From: Eublepharis macularius
Lineage: Eukaryota > Chordata > Lepidosauria > Squamata > Eublepharidae
Assembly (NCBI RefSeq): GCF_028583425.1
Contig: NC_072805.1
Coordinates: forward strand, 15,448,001-15,512,000
Direction: 5' to 3'
DNA length: 64,000 bases
Each line of letters begins with the position of its first letter. Position 1 is the stretch's first letter. The notes beneath the pieces were generated by a model, which was given only the letters and a program-made list of their open reading frames with translations, was not told the DNA's origin and made no database searches. Below are positions 20,301-32,300 of the stretch, piece by piece. Both the position numbers and the translations under genes were made by a program.

Positions 20301-23300
20301 CTTTGGGTTTTAGAGTATGCTACCTCTGCATAAGATTACACTGTTAGGCACTTCAACAGCCCCTTCTGGCCTTGGGACTTGAAACTGCCAGAGTGGAGGG
20401 GGGACATGTCTTCCATAACATTTTGCTTGGGGCTGGTTTTATGTAGACGAGAGGAACTTCAGATAATGCATAATAACTTGTTGTTTACAGATGAAAACAT
20501 TGCGGATCATTTACTTTTTGTCAAAGCTCTCTTGCCTGCTAACAAGCTAAAATTAGCAGTCTTGTGGATCTTAATACAGATTTTCAACTTCTGTACAAAA
20601 TAAAGTTAAGAAAATTGTAGTTCTCATGTAGTCATGTTTTCTTTTATCAGGATAGTAAAGTCTTTCATTGTTTTTGCTAGCCTCTTGTTTTAGTTTCAGT
20701 TCTTCATCCTCTTGCTTTTCATCCATTTGGGCTTTTGGTTCAAAACAATATAGTTCAGACACATGTATAATTCTTCATCTCCTCGGCCCCATTTTTTTAT
20801 GTACTCTTGAGGAAAGCACTACAATTGCAATGTACAGTTGAGGAACTTTGTAGTTTGATTGTTTGCTCTCTTTTAATTCTTAATTCTACACTTTCCTGTT
20901 TGACCTATATTACATAAGATTTCTTAAAATTTTGTTTCATGTTCAGATACTTCATTTAGTTCCTTTTTTGGTCAACTTTTTTGTATTTGCATTACTTTTT
21001 TTAGTTCTCCACAGGATATTTGTCATTTTAAATTTGCATTAATTCTTTTAAAGATAAATACAGAGCCTACTTAAATATTGTTTTATCATATTTCTTTATT
21101 ACTTCAGATGTTTCTGGAAACCTGACATTCTATTTTTGTTCTCTTCGGTATTTTTACAACTTTACATACAGAATTGAACATATGGGTTACATGGTGTTAT
21201 TGAATTGCAAGATCCTGAGAGCGTTATATTCAACAGTGTTCTAATTCAAAAATTTTTCCAAAAATTGAAAAAGGTAGCTTTTTAGGTTTCAGGTGTATGC
21301 ATACTTCTAAGTCCCATTGAGTACAAGGTGATTTGCTTCCCAGTAAACATGCATAGAATTTGGCTGTGTGGGTGTTTGTACATAAATACAGTTCAAACTG
21401 CCTCGTGAAATGTGTATGATGTGTAACTGTTGTTTGGCTTATCAGATATTCTTGTAGTGTTTTTGTTGGTTCTCTGCCCACTGTTTTGCATCATGCAGCT
21501 GTTTATTGGGCACATGAACAGGAAACGCTGAACAGTGATTATTCTTCCCATTCACTCCTGTTCTTACTGAGCATTTGATGAATTCCTTAGTCTTTTTTCA
21601 TTTTATTTGCCCTATTCTGAATCCACGTACACACAGAATCATGTTTATAGGAGGGACTAAATCTGCAAAGCTCTACACAGTTCCTCAAGAGTAGCTCCTT
21701 TTGCCTGAAAATGCTTATGACTGAACCTGCAGATTTCTGCCTGATAAGCAGGATGTGCTTTTGTGAGACTCTTTCACAGCTTTTTGTGCTCCGTCAGATC
21801 ACTGTTGGTTTTGTTAATGAAAAACTTGTTTATATTTAAAAATAATGACCTTATTTTTGAATTCAAGAGTACAGAAAATGGAGGCATAATATAAAAACTA
21901 CATCAGAGAAGCATTAAATCAGATAAAAGAATATCCGAAACAAAATTTTAAATGCTCTCAGCATTGATATAAAACAGATACAAAGATAGGCAGCTGATTA
22001 AAAATTAAAAGGAATAAAAAGGTATCTATAAACATTTTAATAATCAAACTGTCCCAGACTCCCCAAACAGCAGATTAAAATATGCAACAGGTTTTAGGGT
22101 GTTGGCCTTTTCTATAATTTGATTTGATTTGCTTCCTCTGTTCTGTTCTCCATATTAATATTGATGAATGCATATGCTTTAAAAATCCTCTTTGCCTTTT
22201 CTATGCATAGTAAATACTTTTGCTTTTTCTGTGCATAAGGTACTTTAATTCTTGGTTTCCCTTACTTTATTCTTCCAAATTTGACAGTGTAGTCACAAAC
22301 ATTTTTCTTTGCATGCATTAAGTCACTCTATTTTAGGGCTATTGTTAATTGCTGGTGACCTTTCCACAGGTTGGGGGGTTAATTCCAGCCATGGTTTTGC
22401 ACTATACGAACAAGCCGTCTGCTTGCACACACCATTTTCCTTTATATAGTGGTAAGTCTGTTGGTGTTAGGCCTGAATCAGCTATTAAAGACATGTCACA
22501 GCTTTGGTTTCTGACCCATCTTTTTCACAAGTGCACAAAAGTTCATTTTTACATATTTTATGTCTCTGAAACAGACTGTCACAAGTTATTTCTTAGTGCT
22601 CTAGTCTTTGCCCGATCTTTTTTGCCTCAGCTTTTCCTTCTACATGCATCCTAGTCCCACCATAATCAGCATTATCACCACATGTTTAGAAATGTGTAAC
22701 TGGCCACAACTGATGGTCTGATGTCTTATATTTTAAAACCTTTAAGTTCTTCAAGTAATATCAAATGGTAGCCTGATTCAAGAAAGTGCAAGTCCTTGAG
22801 GTTGGCTCAGCAGAGTATATTCCCCTAAATCGTCCACTCCAGCCTATGTGACTGGTAGCAGGCCAGCTTTATCTACTTGTAGTCATGTGAATGCAGCATA
22901 TAAAGGAACTTGATGCTTTAGCTTGGTCAACTTGACGAGCTTCCTGGAGTTCAGGGGTTGCTATTTATTTTTTACTTAGTAAAGTTTTTAAAAAATATTT
23001 CCAAGGCTTTTTTTAAAAAGCAAAATGCAATAAGAACACAGTAAATGTCCAGTAAAACAGATTAAAATATCAAGAAGATTATTGAAGCCCAAGGAGGTTT
23101 TTTTGCAACTGTAATCACTGGTACTGAGTACCAGCACCTTTTTTTTGGAGCTCTCCCAAGTCCTGAGGGTGGAATTGGTAGAAACTGGCCCAGCCGTTTA
23201 TATGAGTGCTGGCACCTTTTTGTTCACAAAAAAAGCACCACTGAAACCTAATAAAGAATGTCAGCCAAACTTTTAGGGGCAACATGTTTCACAATTGGCA

Positions 23301-26300
23301 ACTTTCCTGCAGTAATAAATCCATCTCTAGTGTTCTCATCTCTGACGTTGCGGCATCCTCATGGGAGCTGGTATCTTTGCTTCCAGCACTTGGATGCTTT
23401 GCAGCTCGTTTCCTATGAGCTAGCTGAAGTATTGCTTGGAACCTAAAAATCAGCATTTGGGGGCTTTTGCAGAGCTCTTTGAGGTGTGAATAGTGTCCAA
23501 AACTTTGTGGCAAAGCAGAGGAAACTCAGTTTTCATGTCACTTAACTGTTTGACTAAAGGTTCTCCCTTATAATTTGAGTTAATTGTAGACAGAGGTTCA
23601 CAAAGATGCTCTCTGAATCTTTGCTTTGTTAAAAAATACTTCTGTGTTTTAGCTTGTACCCTTTCCAGTGGAGCACCCTCAATGCTATTTCCTCCTACAG
23701 TTGTTTAGCTTCATCCTGATGTAAATGCTTTATGGGTGTGGTGTGCTCCCAAATTTCTCTTGTGGCTTCAAGACCCTTTTAATCCTGTGTTCCTATTTAA
23801 CAAGAATAAACCAGCATATTGGCAGATTTTCAGTTCCGTCCGTTATAATTCATAAAACTGATACATGATTTGTGGAAACTTTGAAGCCTTGGGATAAAGT
23901 GAAATATATGCAGTACTGATTAATCAGACTGAAGCATTATTTATTTCAAGGCCATGAAACCTGATAGCAGTTAGCACAGAACTGCCTGTAGCACCATTTG
24001 TTGAATAGTGACGGAGAAGAATGGATTGTGCCCTGCGATGGCATACGTTTCAAACACCAGGGAGCTGATTTGGGCTTCCTGACATGGGTTGTCCACATAC
24101 ATCCTGAGAGTGGAAGCTTCATATATTTGCATCAGAAAGTACCAGTCTATTCATGGTTTCATGGGAAGTGCCATTTAGAGTACCAGTGGCCATATTTTGG
24201 TTTGGAAAGCAACTTTGAAATTAATGTGGTTGCTGTATTTTAGAGCCAACATCTACTTAAATGCTATAATACTTAATATTTGGTGTGGGGGGGGGCGTGT
24301 ACATGCAAATGAAGAATTATGCTTTTTTTTTTTTTTTGCTTTATCTTTGATTGATGCCATAGTTTATGTAGGGGTCCCCTGGAATTTTGAGTTGGCTGAT
24401 GAGCCAACCATTATTCATACTTATTACCAACTCCTTTCTTCCCCTGACTTCTGCAGCATGCACAGAAAGGGGAAGTCTCTTTTACTTTCCACTCGGCTTT
24501 GGAGAATTAGAAATGGTATGTAGGACTTGGGTGAGTTTTTCCTTTTCTGAAGCCATGTGCTGTAAAGGGAAAAAAGACCCAAGTGTTCTAATGTGTAGAA
24601 CACTTGAGCTAGGCATCCCCAGTGTGGGTGGTACCCAAGGGACATGGAGCATTCTCCAAGGGCAACTGGGTTAGTGGTCTCTCTTTATGGCTGGGTGAAA
24701 ACTTCCTCCCTGCTTTTCTCAATTTTTCTTTAAGATTGAAGTTTAACAATCCCTGCCCTAGCCAGGCTGAGCTGAGGTCCTGGGAGATCTTGCCCTTTCC
24801 TTGCTGTGTGTGGCTTGGGTTGCTTTCATGAATCATTTGTAAGTAATCTTCTACTTTTCTTTATGCCTATACTACACAAGGGCCTTTATTGAATACCTTC
24901 GCTGTGCTGTTAGGTGGTTTACACATATTTTGCATAGTGTGTTGGTTTAGATAGCCTTGTGGTCCTTTCAAAATATAAACTCTTTAATTGGTCCTGATTG
25001 GGATTTCTGTGGAGTTAGTCCCTATCTACAACATGAAGCTACAGTAAAAGAGAAGATGCGTGCAAAATCACATCCAATCACTTCTGCTGATCCCAGTCCT
25101 GTTAGTAGTTCAGTGCAGAGATGTAACTGAAAGAATTTGTATGTCATGAATGACGCACACTGAAGGTTGGATCCAGAGTAGCATTTCTCTGAGGGTGCAA
25201 GGACTTCCGCCTGTAGAGTGCATCTTTTGCAGCTTCTCTGTCCTATGACAGCCAGAAATCAAGGCATTTCTGTCTGCCATAGGACAGGGAAACGACAAAA
25301 GATGCACTCTGCAGGCGCTTTCCTCAGGAGCAGACTGCAGAATGAGGCTGTGAAAGTCATGCTCTGCAGGCAGACATCCTTGTACCTGTGGAAATGCTAT
25401 GCCCTTCAGAAGGGTCTCTAGCCTTGTCAGAATTTGTCGGGGAAGAGAACTGCTCTAGCAGTTGAAGTTCATACGCCTACCTTCTCCCTGCAAGGAAAAG
25501 GCAAAGAGCGGTGCTGCCTCTGTGCTAAAGTTGGTGCACTCAGGTGGTTGAGTGAAAGCTGCAGGCAGAAGGACCTCCAGTGAGGCTGTCATAACACCTG
25601 GTCTCCCAGGGACACTCTCTCTCATGCCAGCAGCAACTACTGGATTATCCTGGTAGGAAAAGAGTCTTCTTCCTCCCTCTGCTCTCCACAAGTTCTTATT
25701 TGTAAATGTCAGTTTGGTTCCTTATGTTGTGTTCTTGTGCTTTTGTGGAACGTTGTAGCTACAATATGTCCCTGCCAAGTCATTGCTTCAAGTTCTGGCC
25801 TTTAAGAAGGCTAAAGTTGTTCTCTTAATGTGTTTGGCAAGAGAAGTTTAATATATTTATTGCCTACTTTGCCACCCAAAGGCCCTTAAAACACCCTACA
25901 ACATTAGAGAGAGAGAGAGTGCGCTTCTTTCCCTTCCCAATATATTAGCCCCCTACTGCTCAATTTCAGATGTTGTTCTGTTGGTAACTTTGGAGAAAAC
26001 AGTCTCAGGACATTTGTCTGCTGCATGTGTGTCATCTTTTGTGTTTTACTTTTATAGTGCACAGAATGTTTCATACATGATAGAGATTAAATGGTGCTAG
26101 AAATAGCAAGTGGCTATAAAACTGCCACATAATTTGTATTGGTTGTAGGCAAAGCTATGAAATACTTAGCTTATTGTGTGGTCCATTAACCCAGTGGGTG
26201 GGTAACAGTGCTCTTCAGTGTGCACATTTCCATTTATCCTGCTCACAAAACAGTTCAAAGGCAATAGCAGAAAGGCAAAAAGAAATGCATTTCCTACATT

Positions 26301-29300
26301 GTAATGCTTCCTTGTTCAAGAGGCATAATCCTGAAATTGGTTTGAGGAGAATATGGAGGGCAAAGCTGCAAAGTTTACATGAAGCTGCCTTGTACTCTGT
26401 CCATTTAGCCTAGCACAGTTTGACTAGAAGCATTATAGACATTTCTCCATCCTGCTACCTGAGATTTTTCCAACTGGAGATGCCAGGGGGTTGAATGCTT
26501 GGCCATTTGCATGCATAATGTCCCCTAATACCTTGTGGTTTTGGCTTTAGGTTCGCTTACATGCCTCTATCAGGGCTGAATCTAGGGTTGCCAGCACCCA
26601 GGGCAACCCAAGACCGGCATTCTTCCCACCCATGCGTGTAGCACGCGTGCTCCCGGCACTGCGTGGTGACGTCACTTCCGTGACATCATCACGCAGGGGC
26701 CCGGAGGCGAGCTGGCCAGCACATGGTGCGCCGTGGAGCTGGCAGCGGCAGTGCGAGCGGCTCAGTGGAGGGCTGGGAAGCCACCTGCGCCATTCGCCTG
26801 CCCCGCTGACAGGGCAGCCAGTTTGCCACACACTCCCTGTCCTGCACGCACAGCAAGCCAGCCGCCCCGTCGGCGGGGCAGACGAATGGCACGGGCGGCC
26901 TCTCAGTCCTCCGCTCAGCCACCCACACTGCCGCCGCCACCTACGGCACGCTCCCGGCGGCTGGCCAGCCGTGCCCGGCGCCCCCTCTTTGGCAGCGCCG
27001 GGGGCAGACACACACACACACCCCGTCGATCCAGCCCTGCTCTCTATCACCACCCTTTGTGCCATTCCATTATAGTAGCATAGTCTTTCCTTCGGAGAGT
27101 TTTAAGGAATCAAGATATTTCCTCTTGAATATGCAGTCATAACCAGTATGGTTAGGATTATTAATACTAATATTTTCTTGCTTATTTTAAAAGTAATATT
27201 TTCCAGCTAAAGTTGTAACCGTAAATTAACCTCAGTATAATTTCACTATTAAGCAGTCTCAGAGAGCTCAGCAGGAAATTTATTATAGTCTGCCTTTCTT
27301 ACTGAGACTCAAGGCAGATTACACAGTGTAAGTTGATGCAGTTGCTAGGATGAGACTAAAGATGTGAAGGCCTGGGGAAAAAACAGAAACATTTGGATGG
27401 AGGGGGTTTCTGGCAGTCCTACCTACCTATTGTGACTCTATAATATACTTTATTTTGCTTACTGCAGAATGTTTTCTACCTTCAACTTTTATATTTCCTA
27501 CCTCTCAGGAGGCAAAATTCAAAGGTTCACATGCTGTGGTAGCATAGGGTGCAGCAGTTTGCAGCTGTTTCTCAAGTACAGAGTATATTTGGGATTTTTC
27601 CTATGGAAAATGAAAATATTTATACATTTAAATCCATATATATTCCAAATAGTACAATTTTATATGCTAAGTAAATTATAAATGATGTGTTTTATGTTGT
27701 TAAATCTGTAAATGATGTTTTGGTGTGATAGGAAAGTAAATATTGCATATATTTCATTTTTTTTCTCAAAAGTTCCATTTTTCTCCTGTGGCTTCAAAAT
27801 ATCAGGAAATTTTACATCTCTAGATGAGACATCTAATAAGCAATGTAATAGGACCAAGATTTACAGAAATGTAAAACAAAGCATAGTGTTAGACAAGACG
27901 TAATGCTAAGCAATGCAAAAAACGGTTTTCCACAACTAGAAAACAGTGTAGTAAGAGCAGGATGATAGATGCAGCGAACAGATAATACATACTGAACACA
28001 GTGGTGTGATCCACAGTCCCATTAAAAGTGTCTTCCTGAACCATTCCATTACAAATACAGCCTGTTCCCGATATAGAAATGCCCTCCAGAGCAATTCTGT
28101 TTTATGTATTGTCGAAGGCTTTCACGGCCGGAGAACGATGGTTGTTGTGGGTTTTCCGGGCTGTATGGCCGTGGTCTTGGCATTGTAGTTCCTGACATTT
28201 CGCCAGCAGCTGTGACTGGCATCTTCAGAGATGTAGCACCAAAAGACAGAGATCTCTCAGCGTCACAGTGATACACTGAGAGATCTCTGTCTTTTGGTGC
28301 TACACCTCTGAAGATGCCAGCCACAGGTGCTGGCGAAATGTCAGGAACTACAATGCCAAGACCACGGCAATACAGCCCGGAAAACCCACAACAACCATAA
28401 TTCTGTTTTACTTAGTTTACAAAAAGCCAGGAGGGTGGGAGCCTTCCTGACCTCCTCAGGCAGGCCATTCCACAAGATGGATCCTCAACAGGTACTGCAC
28501 GTACATGGGCATTTGTTGATTTTGCCCATTTGTAGGGTGGCACCTGCAGAAGGCCCTGCTCAGATGTTTGAAGTTGTCATGGCAGAGCATAGGAGAGATG
28601 GTCCTCCAGATATGAGGGTCCGAGGCCATGCTTTGTACATGATAATATTATTAACATTATGTCAGTATCTAAAACAGTAAGATCAGGGCTCATTTGGAGG
28701 GGGAACGCACCAGAACGCTGTTCCGGCATTTCTCCCAAGAGGTCAGATTGCCCCCACCCACCTGATTTTTGGCCATTTTTGGCCTGAATTGGGGCTGAAA
28801 TGGCCCGGATCGGGGCCAAAACAGCCCGGAAGCCTCCCCCGTCTTGCACCGACCCAGTCCCAGCCGTTTTGGCCCTGATCTGGGCCCAAACTGGCCATTT
28901 GGGGCCCATTTCTGCCAGAATCAGGGCTGAAATGGCTTGGATTGGGTTGGTGCCAGGCAAGGGAACCCTTCCCTACCCGGCACAACCTGGTTTCGGCCCC
29001 AATCCGGGCCCAGACTGGCCCCAAATGGCCATTTCTGGTGATGTCAGGGGGTGTTGCAGATGCTAATGAGTTATGCTAATGAGTTCCTGCATCTCTTTTC
29101 CTACGAAATGACCCCTGAGTAAGATAAATATCTGAAGTTAAATTCTTACAGAACCATAACCATATCTGTGTAGCCTGACAGTAGTTGCACACAATAATTG
29201 AGCATGCAGCAGCTACAGAAAAGTGCTCTGCGCATAATTTGATTTTTGTCACATGACTGCGGACATGCATTGAATCCTCTATTGGGTTCAAAGTGCAGCC

Positions 29301-32300
29301 TTTTCCCACTGATATGTACATCCAGACTTAATTAGTTTATTGTATAGTTATGCTAGTTTTCAACAATAATAACAAATGGTCCCAAAGCTTACAGCAGTTA
29401 AAATCAATTAAAGTACAACCTAACGATGGACAAATTACGCTTGTTTGACAAGTTGAGTCCTAAGCTGAGTGACCCTTGTTGCACTTAACAGTTAACCAGT
29501 GCTTTGATAATGTGTGGTTATCAAATTGTGTTGTTACAGAAGGAGTGCTAATATTTTGAAAGAGATGGGGCACTGTTCCCCTTTAAAGCAAATGATGAAA
29601 CAGTGGGAGCATAGCGTCAGCTGTCCCCAGACTTCCTTTGCAGATGAGCCAGTCTTCTTGTTGCATTCCCATTTGATCTTTTAGAATGGGCTTAAAAAGC
29701 TACTGACCTAATAGTCTGTTGGCAATTAAAAGTTGTCTTCAAAGGATCTGCAGAAAGTTGTTACCTTTTGACGGTCAGTTTCAAGGATCTAGTGAATTTC
29801 CAACATCATGTCATAAGTTTGTGCAAAATACTGGATGATTTGCTAAAACGTGTATGTTCTTCACAGTTCGTTCTTTTGGTACTGAAGACAGACCCACTGA
29901 TCGGCCTATACCACCTCGTGATGAAGTATTTGAATATATTATATTCCGTGGCAGCGATATAAAGGATCTGACTGTTTGTGAGCCACCTAAACCACAATGT
30001 TCACTGCCTCAGGATCCAGCTATCGTTCAGGTACAGTCTGTATTACACCTAATTATAGAGTGTGCTGCTAGAGAATCCAAGGTCTTTCTGTAGCTTCAAA
30101 AGAGTTCACCGATTTACTTTGTCATAGAGGATGTATGAACTTATCCATTGCCATTGTGCCCTGTGTTCTTTTAAGCCTGACCATGAATTTAAAGGTGTAT
30201 GTGTGTTCTTTTGGGCAAAAAATCTTTAGATATGGTCACATTGCTGTTATTTATACCATGCTTCCCTGAATCTTCCCCACCAACATATTTCTTTCTTTTA
30301 TAATAAGTGAGCCTTTTAAAAGCTCAGACAGTAGTTAGGGCCTTAGAAAGACACTGTAGCTAATGATCATACTGCTGTTTTTACACAGGCTGAATCATGC
30401 ACTTTCAGTCCTAAAGTTTACATCAGTTTGCAGTCTTTTGAAAGGAGATTTTCAGTTTCACACAGTTAAATCCAGTTGCAAAGTGGATTATTCAGGATGT
30501 GTGAAAGCGGCTTAGTCACCCTGTGTTTCATAGTTCCTCAGTTGCTGGGGCAGCATCTTTGGCATTCCATCACTGCCATAAATTTGAATAGCTGAAAATC
30601 TTTTTTAACTTAATAGGTATATAACAATGTTGATCTATATATCAGTGTAAATTTACTTATAGCATGATCCAGTGTAAGTATTGTGCCAAGAGGCTTAGCT
30701 GCAGAGGAGAAGAGCTGCATTTGGACATTCTCATTTTGTTTTATTTTTCAATTTCTAGTAAGGTATAAATACATCTTTTTAAAAGGGAAAAAGGGGACTA
30801 GCCTGTGTAACCACAGATAAAGTACTAAAGTGCATTAGAGAAATCCAGAATGAAAGATACCTCAGCCCCCAAGAGAGTGAATGTTAAAACAATATTGTAC
30901 ATGCTACAATACAGTATATGACATCTGAATGATGAATCTATAAAGCATCCAAGGAGCAGCATACACTGTAGAGGCCAGGCTATTTCCAGTCTCAGAAACA
31001 AAATGGAATATTCAAAAAATACAGTTCACAGTAATGCACTGTAGTGGCCGAAATCATTTTCAGTTATGAATAAAATGTGAAAAGTTCAGAAAACACAGTT
31101 CACAGTAATGCAATATATATTCAGAAAATGCTGCTCATATTAATTATTGAATACTAGCCAACTTCATTTTGATTACTTCCAGAGAATATATATATTTGGT
31201 ACACACATACACAAATTTTATGGCATTTTTAGACTTGAGTTTAAAAAAATCAAAAACATAATAGACTTCAAAAATAGATAAAACTATGATTTTTTAATAG
31301 AGAGAGAGAGATTAAACGAATTCTAAAGGTGGTTCATATGATGTTCGTATCCAAAGTTAAATACTTTTGTTCACCAAAAGAGGAATCTCCGTGTGTGGGA
31401 GGATCAACCATATAAGTGCAGGCACTTGAAACTTATTTAATTATCTCAGGGTTTTAACAGGTTCCAGGAGTATCATCAATAAAAGAAATTTGGCTTTCTT
31501 TTCTGCTGACATGAGAACTGTTGATTTTAAATTGTGCAAAGAATTGCTATTTCGTAGCTTCGTTTGAATTTAAAACATTTATATCTTGCCTCCCCCACAC
31601 GCCCCTAGCCCTGTTCACAGCAATTAGCCTTAGTAACAGGAAAAGACAGTGAAATCCCATCAGTATGTTTAAGTGCCAACAGAACTATAAGATACCCAGT
31701 TCAAATATAAAACAGCGATGGTCATAGAAGTTCTAATCAGGAAACCAGTCTATAACATTAGATCCTTCAAATTACAGATTTATCCAAAAGCTCTCTGAAA
31801 CTCTCTGATTCAATCAAAAGCCCAGTTTCTGAGACCTACTGGGGAAGGTGCCCCCCCTCGTTCGAAAGTATCAGTGCCACAATCCAGAAAGGCTCAAATT
31901 ACACGTTGTGGAGGATCTTTATGGTCTGATAGAGGGGGCTGTGAGGAGGACGGATGAAACAAATCTAATGGGTGTCCGGACTCATACAGAGAGATACGGG
32001 CCTTCAGATATTGCGTGAACAACATGCTTCTAAATTTTTAAGTTGACCATATTAGCCAGAGAACAAAGCATGTCATGGGAAAAGAAATGTCTTCTCCAGG
32101 AACAATGAGAATATGTTTCATTCAGGGAGTTCCTAGATATTATGCAGTGATTGGTTCATACCGTTTGCTTATGCATGTAGGTCAATGAAGTTTGGGAAGA
32201 GCCTGGTGATTTAAAATGATTATTTTGTTCTCTTTCATCACTTTGGGTTGGATCCAGCCAGATTTTCTACTGCTGAAAAGGGAAGTTGTGGGTCTCCTGA

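Larger units (their letters stand above)
17223..29866 (+). other. LSM14A: LSM14A intron 1 (12.6 kb)
   Basis: The largest intron, from GTGAGG to TTCACAG. It holds a GTTGCC-type element, a 5S-derived SINE, two antisense tRNA SINEs, an unclassified repeat at 19655-19795, a palindrome at 25202-25322, a CRE-bearing hAT-like element, a family 1 fold-back and an intact-looking hAT-like copy. 20.0-23.2 kb is mainly AT-rich with weak LINE-tail remnants, and 23.2-25.1 kb shows nothing I recognise. No extra exon is supported. Confidence 0.7.
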
